From contig JASSKH010000024.1 of NCBI GenBank assembly GCA_031763025.1, forward strand, positions 10,872,087-10,936,086: a DNA stretch of 64,000 nt, in the 5' to 3' direction. A program made the position numbers and the translations under genes. The notes beneath the pieces were generated by a model. That model searched no databases. It was not told where the DNA came from and was given only the letters and a program-made list of their open reading frames with translations. This document shows positions 38,036 to 51,150 of this stretch, piece by piece. Source of the stretch: Macrocystis pyrifera (lineage: Eukaryota > Sar > Phaeophyceae > Laminariales > Laminariaceae). Within the stretch, counting starts at the first letter, position 1; every line of letters begins with the position of its first letter.

Positions 38036-39677
38036 AATCGACAACGAGAGCTATCGCCACACCACCCGCAAGGGGCGTGGGGCGATAAAGTGTCTACAGG
38101 ATCCTGAATTTTTGCACACGTGTTGTGTAATCCCCTGTCGACACCTTGATGAACGGTGGTTAGTTTTCTTTCGTCGAAAAACCCGAAAACAAAATCAAAA
38201 ACCAAGACAGAACAAAAACATAGCACCGTCCGTTACGGGTCGACAGGGACTCACAGCTCACGTGTTCAAAATTTCAGGACCCATCCCCCCAAAACGGCGT
38301 GAAATTCTGACTCAGACTAAAGGCCGTTCTTAAAGAACCGAAAAAAAAAAACACGATTCGTGACTTTTGGCATGACTAAAGATCACGATCCAGTGACATG
38401 ACATTTCAACTCTGACGAAAAACGCCGAAAACCGTCACTTTTCGTGATATTTTCAAACTAAAATATTTCCGATATTTCAAATACAACGTTTTTTGCGGGT
38501 GCAGCCAACTCTCGCCAGCGACCGCGCCTGGCCCGGCCCGTGATATATTCGAATCACGGGCCAAAGCCTGACTCAGCCTACGAGATTCCAATCTCACCGA
38601 CCGTCCGCTAAGCCCGGTCCGCAAGATTTCATCTCGCAGGCCGTCTGCCCGGCCTGGCCTGTGACATTCTCCGGTCATTTTCGCTTTTGTCTTCGAGTTG
38701 TGGCTTCTCTTCCTCGAAATTTGGAGGCCACAACGTGCTCGTTAGCCTGCGCCCAGTGGTGTCTTTGGCTAGCCGCCCGCCGTCCACAAGCAGCGTACGA
38801 AGCAGAGTCTGACATGCCCCTATACCGGCCTTCGGTTACCGTTGGTCCGCGTAGATTGCGTAGTGCCTTGATCAGGCGGATTTCGAGACACGACGAATCA
38901 ATGCCACGAATCGTGATTGATTTCGTTTTTTTTAGGGAAAATCTAAAAAGCTGGCGTCATGGAATGTGTTTTTTTTGTCATATGAATGTCATCTGATTCA
39001 CGACAAAAAAAAATCACGATTCAGGAAAGGGCAGGCGAAAAACAAATCTGGACCCACACTACCCCCCCCCCCCCTCCCCCCCCCCCCCCCCCCCCCCCCT
39101 CGGCCGGCCCGAAAACATGTATATTGATTTCGAAGCCATATCAACTCTTTTACATCGATACGAGTATACGTGCCACATCTAAACCGTACCGACGTTCGCT
39201 TTTGTTGTTTTGTCGTCTAAATGTGCGTTCCGACTTGAACAAACCAGCGTGTACATCAAGCACACATGTATGTACGCATATGTCCAGTGTGTGTCCAAGT
39301 GTATCTGGCAAAAAAGTTGGGCAAGCTTGCTTGACAAAGAGCGTATTCGATCAAATTTGGTGTGTATCGCAATGTGTATGGTGTATAGACTGCGAGCAAG
39401 ACAAGTTTAGAGTTTATAATCAAGTACGTAAATAATGGTGGTGTTCTTAATGTAGGTGTGCGGCGGCGGTGTGCTTTAATTTGCTTATTTTCTGTTTTAG
39501 GCAGGGCAAATGAAACCGCCCACTCTACAACCCACGCTACTTGAATGGACGCAAAAAAAAGGCAGAGGACACATACCAAACCTCCGACCACTTCCTCCGG
39601 ACCCCCTCGGCCAATTTTCGACCATTGCAGTTAGCCTCCCCTGTCCCGTCCCTGGCAAGGCGTCGCCCTCTGCCCTT

Positions 39678-39971
39678 CTACGTCCCCCTATTCATCATCA
39701 CGTCCGATGATGATGAGCCCTCCTTTTCTGTTCTCTTCGCCGAACCACCCCCAGCAGCAGCCCTATTCGTAGACCTAGCACCAGCTGCCCCATCTTTTTC
39801 CGGCGGCTTAGGTGGCTTGGTGAGGCAGTAGGTGATGCCACACAGCCAAACATTTGCCTCGTCACGCGTATTCAAAGCGGCTTGAACACAAAGATTGTGC
39901 AACATCATCTTACATCCCGAGCAATGGTGGCTTCCGCCGGCAATACCGGGGTATTTGCAGCCTGAAGACAA
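39678..39971 (-). CDS. Cys/His-rich zinc-finger-like fragment, 97 residues
   Basis: A minus-strand frame starts with a CKYPGIAGGSHHCSGCKMML segment, then HNLCVQAALNT and VWLCGITYC. It then runs into an Ala/Ser/Lys-rich tail. The spacing of Cys and His (C, HHC-x2-C, HNLC, C, C) suggests a PHD- or zinc-ribbon-like fold. It lies inside the inverted-repeat element 38990-40695, so it is most likely a fragment of that transposon's protein. No family name is claimed. Confidence 0.4.
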   Translation of the reverse strand: MSSGCKYPGIAGGSHHCSGCKMMLHNLCVQAALNTRDEANVWLCGITYCLTKPPKPPEKDGAAGARSTNRAAAGGGSAKRTEKEGSSSSDVMMNRGT

Positions 39972-40328
39972 CTACATTTCACCATGGGCGCAATAAATTG
40001 CGCGTAGATCCACCCCGCTTCAATCGGGATGTGCTGTGTGGGCCGATTCAACGCAGACGGGACGTGTACATGTGCGCGCGTGTGCGCGTGTGTGCGTGGT
40101 TGATCGAATCTCGCCGCGTTTTTGGACGATTGTATAAACTTATGAAATACATCAGCTGGGAGTTCGACCGATTAAGTAGTTGATACTCAACTTTGCATGC
40201 TGCTTAATACGCCTCGTCTATATTCACTTTTTACCGAGTATTACAAGTAAGTGTTGGACGGTTTAAAAAAAACGGTTCGCCGATCTCGCGGCGTTATTAG
40301 GTTCTGGCTTTCAAAGCAGAGCCTCGTA

Positions 40329-40425
40329 TTAACCCTTTTAGGACTGCAGTTCCGTTTTGGGGACAAACCACTTGGAATTAGACTGGATTGTCCCCATAAT
40401 GGGACTGCAGTACTAAAGGTGTTAA
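40329..40425. mobile_element. Palindromic TTAA micro-MITE (family M1), complete copy
   Basis: A 97-bp element from TTAA to TTAA. The left arm is TTAACCCTTTTAGGACTGCA and the right arm read inward is TTAACACCTTTAGTACTGCA. The centre contains GGGGACAAACCACTTGGAAT. The arms are inverted repeats over about 35 bp. It is nested in the 38990-40695 transposon relic. TTAA at both ends suggests piggyBac-type mobilisation, as an inference. Confidence 0.8.
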
Positions 40426-40695
40426 TAGTGTACTCTAAGCTAATGTCGCCTGCACTAATCACGTGGCCTAGACTGCCGGATTACTCAGTCTATCATCAAG
40501 TGACTTGTAATGTATAGGAATTAGTGTTGCGTCGTTGTTTTTATAGGATTCAGTATACCAGGAGAATCCCCCCCCTCCCCCAACCTTCCCCCCCCCCTGG
40601 CGGGCCCGAAATGAAGAAAAAGGAGTGTGGGTCCAGGAATATTTTTTTTGCCTACCCTTGATTCAGGACAAAAATCTCACGAATCGTGTTTTTTT

Positions 40696-42541
40696 TTTGT
40701 TCGATAGGAATGGTCCTAAATGTAATGGATTCAGCTTAAACCACCAGCCTCTAATTGTCGTGACTTCAATCACTTGTTTTCTGATAATGCGGTGCGCGAG
40801 CGCGAAGTAGCGCGAGGCTTTTTTTCTTGGTTTGCTAAGGGAAAAAAGCCTCTTCATAGCGGTTCGTACGAGAGTAAGGTGCTGTTTGTTTTTAGTTCAT
40901 CTGTGAGTTAGAGTGGGGGTAGGGGTGGGTGTGTGATTCAACTTCTTTTTCGGCGACGATTATCCACCGCTCTCAACGCACACGGCACAAATGCCAATGC
41001 CGGCGGGCTCTATGCACGCACACACCCCTTAACGAAACTTTCTCTTGCTGGCGCGGTTGTCAGTCGTTCAGGTTGGTCGAGCTAGGTGCGGCAACTTGTG
41101 TAAGCACATGGCGGGGCCATGGTTTAAAAAAATAAAGAACTGTAAACATATCAAAACTGTTTTTGTTATTTGAGTTCTAGTCTACCTAATAACGAAACCC
41201 AACTCTACGAGTACTCGTAGGCAGAATGTGCCCGTCCACAGCAACGTTCGGGCCGTGTTCCTAAGACCTGTTGCAGGTGGTATTGTTAGGCCCACCCTTC
41301 TACTGATGAGGGGAACGGAGAAGCGGGAGAAAAGCTCTGCTGCAGATATCGTACAGCAAGCAGTAGTAGTGGTGGCACCTGCCACGAGAAGGCTTTCTCC
41401 GTTGGACGCAAGTTGTCAGATACGTATAGGTTACCTGGTGCAGATTTTTCGTCTAAATATTATTATGCCGAATTTCGATTTTTTTTTTTTGTTAATCATC
41501 ACTTTCACTTTCCAGCTCAACTCGCAGGAGGTTTTACCCTCAGCGGTCTTCTTCTGGACAAGCCTTGGTCACAGGTGTCGTCCCTTCCCCCCCCCCCCCC
41601 GTACGTGCCTTCATTATTTTTGTGACGCATAGGGTTCAACATCCCCATCTTAGCAGGAACTCTGCATTGGGCGTGTGGTGCGCGGCTCCTGAGTTACGGC
41701 AGCCCGCGGTGGGGGTAAGCACTATCAGCTGTTTTGCCAGCTGGTTGCTGCGTACAATACGTTCATCAAGCTCAGAAGAGCATATTACAAAAGAAAGGGT
41801 CTCAGGCCTGTTGTATTATTATCGGTCTTGTCCGGCAGGACAGGATGGAAGAAGAGAAAGGGAGAGTGAGAGAGTGCGCGGTGCAGTCTCGCTTGTCTCA
41901 GCTCAGCCAAAACAAAACAAAACACGAATACCCTACATCAACCTGTAGACATATAGCAAACCCGAGGACCCCGGGGACCCTTGAACATCAGTTTGATCAT
42001 TTGGGGTTCTCCCGAGTTTTTGTGTTCTGAATATACCAAAACGGCATTTGATCATGCCGCGTATCTTCTCAATCGGCATGTAACACACCGCTCCGCTATA
42101 GTGCCATGGCACCCCGTTGTGCTGCTGTGTGGTCTACTTGCTACAGACGACGTATCCTACCGATCAGCGACTCGGTATAGGCTGCTGGCTACTGCTGGGT
42201 AGCATGGTAGCTATCCTTAATACGACCCCTCGATGGAGGTGACATAGTCAAACTTGATACATTCAACTATCTAATTGGATTACCCAACAACTAGATTATA
42301 ATGTACTCTTGCGTGATACTTACTGAAAGTGACACAACCTACTGCGTCATATATATCTGCTCGAAAATTTAACTTTCGTTACTTGGTCAGTGTACTTGTC
42401 TGTACCACTCGTCTGCATATTTTACGTGTGCATCCGTTGCTATGTCGCAACAAAGTTTCATTTCTCCTTAGCGGCATCTTTTCGGCAATCCCAAGCGTTT
42501 TTAGGCAGCGATACCGTGAAATGTCTTTCTGGCGATCCGGC
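40696..42541. other. Intergenic region, no supported gene
   Basis: No family-like frame was found. A C homopolymer lies at about 41586-41600. The sequence is otherwise unremarkable. Confidence 0.5.
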
Positions 42542-42640
42542 GTTGATAAGGCGACCCCTAATGGCGGTCACTGTTGATAAGGTGACCCCTAGCTGGTGGT
42601 CCCTGTTGATAAGGCGATACCTAGCTGGCGGTCCTTGTTG
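42542..42640 (+). repeat. Three-unit 31-32-bp tandem repeat
   Basis: GTTGATAAGGCGACCCCTA followed by a GGCGGTC(A/C)CT block starts at 42542, 42573 and 42605. Confidence 0.85.
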
Positions 42641-43517
42641 TATTTATCAAAGCTAAAATGCAAAGCCCTTTTCGAAGTCGTCGTCGAAATTAACAACCGA
42701 CTTGTCGTCAGTATTGGTGCGCGTTAGGGCGCCCACCACAGCCGCTGTATGCGTGCTACTCGTCTGTGAGCGCGGAGTCCCTTGCGCGTAGCACTCGGCG
42801 TCGTTGTGCGTGGTCATCCTGTGCATAGTGCACCATTTCTGCCCTATGCAAAGCACCCTCGAAAGCGATACATACAGCAGCAGCGACGACAGCGACGACT
42901 CTGCAGGCCCCGACTCTGACAGCAGCAACAGTGGAGAGTCGTATCAGAGTGTGCTTCTGTGATGCTGACCCCTGGTCCCTGCTGAGTTCAGGGGTGTAGG
43001 TGTGGGTAGCCGCTTCTTTGCGGGTAACCATGTACTCGTTTCCTGTTTTTTTTTCTATCCGTCCACGATTCCTTCGATTTTTGAGCACAGACAGGCGGTT
43101 GTTGATATGTTTTATCGACGGTGGTTCCGCATTACTTTGATACAAAGGATTGTAATTATCAGCGTTACACGGCCAATCATTATGTTGATGACACACATAG
43201 CGCTACTTTCCGATATCTGCCACGTACTGATTGGGTCGAAAAATGTTCACAGCAGTCTAAGACTTCTAAGCGGGAGACCGTCAACCATCGCCCTCATCGT
43301 ACATACTTTCACACTTTCCGCGCATTCAAACCAATAATTGCACGCCAGCGCAATGAAGTAATACACGACACGGCAAGTTTAGGCGGCTTGTGTATCGAAT
43401 CAATCATGGAAACTGTTCGTGCTCGTCGTTTCGGGATAGAACAACAGTACTGCAGATTATCTTCCACTTAAATTGCATTCTTTGTGGCACTGAAATATGG
43501 AGAAAAAACTTCAAAAA
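42641..43517. other. Region with one unrecognised plus-strand open frame
   Basis: A 116-residue frame (43121-43471) contains YFDTKDCNYQRYTANHYVDD and RRFGIEQQYCRLSST. No family is recognised and the composition does not stand out. It may be chance. No other candidate was seen. Confidence 0.3.
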
Positions 43518-43665
43518 TATGGCCGGGTACCACCCGGCAAAAAAAACGGGTACCCGGGTACCCGGTCGTCAAAATGGCATTACCCGGCGGGTAGGGTAGG
43601 GTCCGGGCTCTAAAATTTGGCGGGTACCCGTTTTTGGCGGGTACCCGCAGGGTCCAACCTCTACA
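43518..43665. repeat. GGGTACCCG-rich tandem block, first locus
   Basis: Repeated palindromic GGGTACCCG/CGGGTACCC units separated by AAAATGG or TTTTTGG-like spacers. The same motif builds the larger array at 51860-52620. Confidence 0.8.
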
Positions 43666-46600
43666 TCTCTATCTAACAGCCACCAGGCAGGGAAGTTGGG
43701 GAACCAGGAAACACACAACAAAATCGAGTGTGTGTACAGAGGGTTCAAGGGTTCGACCGACAAGCCGAGCGTACAGCGACGCTACATACCCCTGGCCTCG
43801 TGTGCCCTACTACTGCTGCTGCTGTGTTGTTGTTGTTGTGCAGCCGCCACGTCTGCTAAAAATGCTGACAGTGTGCTGCTGCTGCAGATGTTTTTTTTTG
43901 CAAGAATGGACCCACAAACAAACGTCACGGATATACGTACGACCGCGTACTACGTAGAGATGTTCGTTCCTGTGTGTTGGTCCACAACAATATCCCCATT
44001 CGCCCAGAATGATGCATCGCAGATTTGACTGAGGTCGCGCCTCATTACCACCTAATAATACTGCTTACTACTGTTTGTTGTAGTAATTACTCATCAATCA
44101 TCGTTTATCTGCAGGCTGCGTATGTACGAAGAGTATTATTATCATGCGGAGGAAGAAACAAGAAACACATTTCGAAGCCAATATAATATGATATACCTAC
44201 TCCCTCTTACTATTATTACGTTCCTATACACATACATACACGCAACATGGGTGGAGGCAATATACCTGTAACCACTTTTAGAACTGCACCCTCTATTGGG
44301 GGATAAAGTAGTACCAGGTAGTTGGCAATTGATGTGTGGGATCCTCTTTTTGCAGTAATGTTAACAGTGATAATAGTAAAAAGGGCGCATCAAACTCGCG
44401 AGAATTCCGCTGCTTGGTGACGAGTTGTAGGTTGTAGGTATGACACGTGGTGAACCTCATAATCGATCCGCCGCAAGCACCCAGCACTCTGTGCCAGGTA
44501 CGAGGTGAACGCGTATATATACCTGACGAACCCCACTCTGCTGTGCTGCTGCTGTGCCGCTGCTGCTGCTTGCTGTGCTGACGATATCTGGAGATCTCGA
44601 GATCTGTGACGTCTTTTCCCCCCTCATGGCACGCCTGTAATACGATCACACACAGCTGAAAACCGTAAGCACGTAGTACGTAGTACCTTTCTAATTGTGG
44701 GCAGTGATTGGCAGTATTATAGTACTCGTACGGGTATTATTTATCCGCAGGCTCTCTTTCCAGCGGCATGCTGCTGGCGGCATGCTGCCGGTATGATTTG
44801 TATGATTTTTTTACTTTTCCGGTGGGTTGTGGCGTCGATATTAACCCCTTCCCCCTGCACACAAATGCCGCAGGTGTTCTTCTCGATTTGGCCCAAACCC
44901 CAAACCCCACAAAACGAAAGCCTTCTTTGGACGCCGGCGACACGCCTAAACAAACCAAACAAAAAGAGCGAACCCTGCAGCACTCGCTTGGCGCCCCCAT
45001 CTCTCAGCTCCGACACACGGACACACCTCTGGCACCCCTCGCTTACACTGACTGCTAAGAACACCATACTAATATGGCGTTGAGATCGTTAAGGCGCGCC
45101 GGGGTTGAAGTGGGGGGAAGAATGGCTGGAAAAGGGAGGGTTGGAGCAACTATCACGCACAGGAACCTCATTGCAGGCGTGGAGCGAAAATCATCTTCGT
45201 TCGTAGGGCAAGGGCAGGGGCAAGGGCACTTCGGGCGCTCGCAGACACCATCTTACAGACAAGGTGTGTCATTTTGAGGCTGATGATGCCTGCTAGCGGT
45301 TGAGTGACGCTTAAAAGTGTGACGTGACCTCGCCGACAAGGGGATTGCATCCAATTTGTTTACTCGAGGTACTACGGCTTCGCCAAGACTGCTATATTTT
45401 ATTTTATTTTATTTCGAGGTTTGATCCGTGAAAAAACCTTTTTCTCTTTCGCGATGAAAATCAATTATGCAAGACTGAAGAGCAATCCTTCTTGATTTTG
45501 GCCTTGTCTCTCCCGTTGTTTCCTTTTCCCTCCCCGCCATCCAGATGCCGGTATATTTCTGTCCTTCTTGAGTACGTATGCTCTCCCTTGCAGCCTTTCT
45601 GATCTCCTTGGGTCATTTGTATTCTGTTCGTATCGTATATATTTTTTTTGCTTTATTGTCTTTTGGTTCTTATTATTTTCTGGTCTTGCTTGTTGTTGTG
45701 TTCTCTTGTGTGCCCCCGAAGATTTTACGATCCATTTCATTTTGGATCATTTTATGTTTTATGTTTTGGGTCTTTCTTCTCTGTCTCGCACAGCGCAATG
45801 ACGACAGAATGACTGCTACTTGTAGTACTCGTACGGTATCTCTCTAGGATAAGGAATCAGGACCGACACTGGGTGTACTGATGAAGGTGAGTAGAAAATA
45901 CTATTAATTTTAATGTGAAGACAACACACAGCAGTAATACGTCCCGCAAGCATCATATTTATACACTGCGGCGGCAGCAGTTTAAGTTTTCCCTGGCTTG
46001 GTGAACCTCCGCGTCTGGCCCGGGCTTCCGAAAAACCTTGACCGCCTGGCGTTGACCCACCGACCACCGACCCGCCGACTATCAACCTTCAGCACAAACT
46101 CAACACGATAATCATTCACAATTCCGTGCGCTTTTTTTCCAAGTACGTAGGATATCGATCGCTTTGCGTCGTGTCTTCGTTGATTGTCTTGCTCTTCCGC
46201 CCCCTGCTGAGCACTCTCACGACCGAGCACAGCGCAAAGCTGCTGTATACATGCTGTGTATGATGCATGGCCGGGCCATGACATACAAACCATTTTACAC
46301 GACCAAGGCTGCTGGTAGATAGACATCGTTTGAACCTTGAACCTCATCATCCTATCACAGAGCGTTGCCACAGCAGAGTTACGTCGTAGCGGTAAGAATA
46401 CGTACTACGAGTGAGTGGGGGCGATACGTATCCGGTCTATTCCCCATCCATGTTCCATTTGTTTTCAGAGACTGCATGCAGATGCAGGCTGCAAACGGAA
46501 GACAGCAATAGTGACATGTCCCTACTCTCTGGTATTGTAAGGAACGAAGAATGAAGAGAGCACAGCAGATGCTCCCAGTGTGAGTAGCGGGGAGTATCTC

Positions 46601-47114
46601 GGGGTTTGATCCTGCGAGTACCGCGAGAATGGTACTCGCAGTAGGCTCCGAGTACTCGTATGAACCAAAGAAATCTATCTACAGCAGTACGTACACGTAC
46701 GAGTATGTGTATACCCTGAAATATCTATGAAGAGATGGAAGTAGGGATATGAAATGTACTACAGCAGTGTACAGCGTCTCTATTCTGTCGGATGTGTGGA
46801 TGTTTTAACATTTTTTTTGCCTTTTGAACCTCGATGTTCAAGGTCTGTCCTGTTCCCGTGCGCGTACTCGTACCGTTTCATATGGCTGCCATAATAATAT
46901 CAGCAGTACGCGAGTCCCACACTGCCCGGAAGAGACGACTGTCCAGGGTGTCTATTTTCACCGCACCTGCCCCTATCGGGGGTCAGGTCGGGTATACGAG
47001 CCCAAGCGCCAATGGTAACAGCAGCGTGTTCTGATGTTGCAACGGGTGCTATACTATTAATAGTAGGTTAAATTGATACACGACACGAAATTTGAACGTG
47101 TAAGTGTGATGAGC
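43666..47114. other. Gene-poor region
   Basis: No supported gene. It holds a half micro-MITE (44269-44312, ACCACTTTTAGAACTGCACC) and an (ATTTT)n stretch near 45395. GCCATAATAATATCAGCAGT occurs at about 46887 and again near 48758. Short open frames lack family likeness. Confidence 0.45.
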
Positions 47115-47117
47115 TTA

Positions 47118-48639
47118 GGCCGTTTCCTATGCGGTTCGATTTCGAGCTTCAGATTTGTATTTTTCGATCTCAAAATCGAATGACCCTGCTTATGCAGTCC
47201 GATTATGCAAAATCCAACCGGAATTTTTTCGATTTGAGAATCCGATGACCCAAGTCGTCGGATTTTGACCTGGGTCATCAGATTTTGAGATCGAAAAATG
47301 GCATGCTCTCTAAATTCAAGATGTTATCCACGACAGCAAACAGCAGCAGAACGATCGATGAGTTGGATGGTGATACAGCTGTATAGCGACGTTGCTTCGC
47401 GCCCGACGCGCGGACGGCGCGTCCCTCCGTGGCCAGACTAGAGTCGGCTGGCGCGGGCTCGGGCCTAGAGACCAAGAGAAGAGCACTCGGCACGCGCCTC
47501 TCCGTGGATACGTACTCGTAGACTACACCGCAGCTGTACAGCACCAGCAGCAGTCAAGTCACAAAATCAAACACAAAATACCAAGACAGGTTGACTCTAG
47601 CGCACTCGCCACATCTCTTCGCCACCAGACTAGAGGCAGTCAGCGTGGGCTCGGACGTTTGGGTCCTACGCGCAGGGCAGCGCACCCAGCGCGTCTCTTC
47701 GCGGCGCCAAATCACAAAAACAGCAGTTGGTCTTGGGGTTTGCTCGAATCTCTACACCCACAATAAAAAATCTGATTTTTCCGCATAGGAAGGCCCTTTC
47801 GATTTGTCAAGCTCGTATCTGAAAATGCCATCGGGTCAAAATCTGAAGCTCAAAAATCGAACCGCATAGGAAACGGCCTTCCGCATATTAAACGGCGGCC
47901 CGATTTCGAGCTTCAGATTTGTATTTTTCGATCTCAAAATCGAATGACCCTACTTATGCAGTCCGATTATGCAAAATCCAACCGGAATTTTTTCGATTTG
48001 AGAATCCGATGACCCAAGTCGTCGGATTTTGACCTGGGTCATCAGATTTTCAAATCGAAAAATGGCATGCTCTCTAAATTCAAGATATTATCCACGACAG
48101 CAAACAGCAGCAGAACGATCGATGAGTTGGATGGTGATACAGCTGTATAGTGAAGTTGCTTCGCGCCCGACGCGCGGACGGCGCGTCCCTCCGTGGCCAG
48201 ACTAGAGTCGGCTGGCGCGGGCTCGGGCCTAGAGACCAAGAGAAGAGCACTCGGCACGCGCCTCCCCGTGGATACGTACTCGTAGACTACACCGCAGCTG
48301 TACAACAGCAGCAGCAGTCAAGTCACAAAATGAAACTCAAAATACCAAGACAGGTTGACTCTAGCGCACTCGCCACATCTCTTCGCCACCAGACTAGAGG
48401 CAGTCAGCGTGGGCTCGGACGTTTGGGTCCTACGCGCAGGGCAGCGCACCCAGCGCGTCTCTTCGCGGCGCCAAATCACAAAAACAGCAGTTGGTCTCGG
48501 CGTTTGCTCGAATCTCCACCCACACAATAAATCTGATTTTTCCGCATAGGAAGGCCCTTTCGATTTGTCAAGCTCAGATCTGAAAATGCCATCGGGTCAA
48601 AATCTGAAGCTCAAAAATCGAACCGCATAGGAAACGGCC
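47118..48639. mobile_element. PIF/Harbinger-like MITE present as a head-to-tail tandem pair
   Basis: Two units of about 760 bp (47118-47878 and about 47893-48639) are nearly identical. The outer ends are GGCCGTTTCCTATGCGGTTC and its reverse complement, followed inward by GATTT(C/T)GAGCTTCAGATTT. TTA flanks the pair at 47115-47117 and 48640-48642, a 3-bp target duplication typical of PIF/Harbinger. Between the units only one intact end remains; the left end of unit 2 lacks the first 20 or so bases. Interior Arg-rich frames recur in both units but are GC-rich shadows, not recognisable proteins. Confidence 0.85.
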
Positions 48640-48642
48640 TTA

Positions 48643-50199
48643 AGCTTTATTTTTACCAATTCGCCGGAGGATGAAAAAAAAAATGAAGTTGTCGAATACG
48701 CATCCCACTTCAAACACTGCTTACAAGAGCCTACCTGAGACCAGAACCTTATGACTGCCATAATAATATCAGCAGTACGTTACAGCAGTACGTATCCCAT
48801 TTCAAACACTGTTTACAAGAGCCTACCTGGTACCGGTACCCCCCCCGGTACAGGAGGCGCTGGTATTGTCGTATTGTGATACAAACGCCTCGCGTCGCGG
48901 GCGGTTCCGCCCGCCACGCTCGCTCACGAGGAAGGAGAATGGAACGGAACAGACGTTCGAAACATTTAGGTGCAAACAGGCGATTTGCAGATGCCAAGAG
49001 CTCCGTGCTCCATCCAGGAAAAGAACCCGAACGCCGCATGCCGTACGTACGTACATACCCCAGGTACTGGTAGGGTACTTATTTTCTCCTTTTGATACAC
49101 TGTACGAAAGAGAAAGCACAGCACGGCAGAACAGCATTGCTACAACAATGAAAATGAAACCGAGAATTTCAGAAGGAAAAAAAAATCGCCGTTCCCTCTC
49201 ATGTAATTATTTTCTGCCTGATTGGAACATCTTGCATCGGTCAAAAGAAAAAAATTGAACAGCAGAGCTTCTCTCTCAACCTCGTACGCTGCCCGCCCCT
49301 CTCGCGACCACCTCGCCACCGATTCGGTCCGGGCAAATATTTCCTCCACCTCTACCACAGTGATCCACGTCGCCCGCCTCGCGTGAAGACCAGTGCTCAC
49401 CGCGGCCCTCGTTCGCCAGCTCGACAATGTTGATGCTCAGACTGCGTAGCTCTATCCGCGAACTTCAGCTTGGTCGCAAAAATAGGCCCCGCTTGAATCC
49501 CGAACGACCCTTATAAACTCATACATATGCTATCCAACTCCACAGAAGGAGGCCAGACAGACCCATTAATGCTTCCCTCGTGTCTCGAGGCACACGCGAT
49601 GCCTATTCACGAAAGTGGCGACCGCGCTCCTTGCAAACCCCCCAATACCCCCCATCGCTCGCTGACGCCCGCGACGGCGCCACGCTCGCCCGCGGTGCCG
49701 TGCTCTGAGTACACGCACACACACGAAACAAAAAAAGAAGAAAAGGAAAAATAACTGAAAGTGCGAAGAAAATAGAGAAAATAAAGAACCGCTGAAAAGG
49801 TTCGGCAAGTAATAGACGGAGGCGGTGTCCAAGTGGAAGCTCTGAGAGGCCAGGGATGTACCAACCGAGCACGCTCAGAGAGAAAGATATCTGATCTGTA
49901 AGTAGTTCTATTAATTATGTTATGTTTGTGAAGTTTTCTTACTTTTTCGAACATATCTCTTCGTACGTTTTGGCGAAACACTATTAATAAGTGATCGACG
50001 CGGGAAGCCCGTCCGGACACATTGGTCGAGGTCCGGGTGCGATCCGTGCCGTCTGGAGCGCGTGCAAGCCCTCCAACTTTTTTTGGGGGCTGAATAAGAC
50101 GATTTCCCTTGTTTCAGGACTAAAGACCCTATTTTGTACCTGGTACGTACATGCGGGTAAAACGTCGTCAGTTTTTTGCCCTTTCACGAGCGCACATGC
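48643..50199. other. Gene-poor region
   Basis: ACAAGAGCCTACCTG(G/A) with the preceding TTTCAAACACTG block occurs twice, near 48707 and 48800. A minus-strand frame at about 49430-49260 (RRATWITVVEVEEIFARTES) looks protein-like but is too short to name. No supported gene. Confidence 0.4.
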
Positions 50200-51150
50200 A
50201 CCAGGTAGATGACAGACAACAGGCAGAGAACAGAACGTGTGCAACGCTGCAGCGCATAGGCACCAGCAGGCAACATCATGCGTGTGTGACATACCCATCT
50301 GCGCTGTGTACTGCAATGGCTAGTTGTGTTTATCGGAGCCTACGGTCCGTATTCTACCGTCTACCTCTCTTTGCTGCTGCTGTGTGACAGATCCACGCAC
50401 ACTGAACGAAAATGTAAGAAACGTTTGGATTGAATATGAATACCTCAACTGCCCTTATATTTCCGGCGTTTTGTGTTTCTTGGCCGAGGCACACCCAATA
50501 AATCCAGACATCAGGCAACATGCAAAGAACGCAAACAACGTTGAAACCCCGCCTAGCAGCACAAGCAGCAGCGGGCCACACCACGCGCGTGTCGCAGGTC
50601 CGTGGTGTACTGCTATGGCTAGTTGCTTTATCGGAGGCTGCGGTCCGTCATCTGTCATCACCACATTTCTCTCTTGTGCTGCGCTGCTACTGCTGTTCAT
50701 TTGTGTGCAACGACGGTGCGGTGTGTCGAGCGCGCCGCGAAAAGTTATCCAAGGTAATTTGGATCTTTGTTAGTTATATTGGTCACGATGCCCTATTTTG
50801 AACTTGAAGGCGCGAGTTCGATCCTTGCAGAGATTTATGTTTTTTTTCTTCTCTACCAGATAATTTTTTTTTTTTAACTTCTTTTTGGTATCAAGTACGT
50901 AACCCACAGACACCACAGACAACAGACAACACATGAGCAGTGCAGAGCGCGTGGTACGACCAGCTGGCTATAACGCTATACACGCCTGCCGCCCGCCAGC
51001 AGAGCAGGAGCAACATCACGCGTGTGGGGTAGTTTGTCCTCGCTGTATTGCTGTGGTTCCTATTAATACGTACCAGGTAGTTGCTTTTATCGGACCCTAC
51101 GATCTCTACGTAAAGCTGGGCGTCTCTGCTGTTGTGTGATGGATGCTGCC
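50200..51150 (+). repeat. Three diverged copies of an approximately 200-bp block
   Basis: Copies at about 50205-50390, 50515-50700 and 50900-51145 share, in order, an AACA-rich start, CACGCGTGT or CATGCGTGT, TGTACTGC(A/T)ATGGCTAGTTG or a variant, TTATCGGA(G/C), GGTCCGT-like sequence and a CTGCTG end. They are separated by unique sequence and look like old local duplications. Confidence 0.65.

Larger units (their letters stand above)
38990..40695. mobile_element. DNA-transposon relic with about 60-bp inverted repeats
   Basis: The left end (38994-39060) has CACGATTCAGGAAAGGGCAG, then GCGAAAAACA and CTGGACCCACACT. The right end (40624-40690), read on the minus strand, has CTGAATCAAGGGTAGGCAAA followed by CTGGACCCACACT. 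C homopolymers lie just inside both ends. A CACGATTCGTGA block near 38358 also matches the outer right end, so the element may extend left to about 38350. The interior has one Cys-rich open frame on the minus strand and a nested micro-MITE at 40329-40425. Confidence 0.6.

Noticed and set aside
47392-48530. Two similar Arg-rich plus-strand frames of about 125 residues
   Set aside because: They are the two copies of a GC-rich MITE interior; there is no recognisable domain and the similarity is explained by the tandem element.
50762-50835. tRNA-like sequence with a good T arm (GCGAG, loop TTCGATC, CTTGC) and a weakly pairing acceptor stem
   Set aside because: The anticodon arm does not pair and the D stem has a mismatch, so a working tRNA is not supported; at most it is a decayed tRNA-like fragment.
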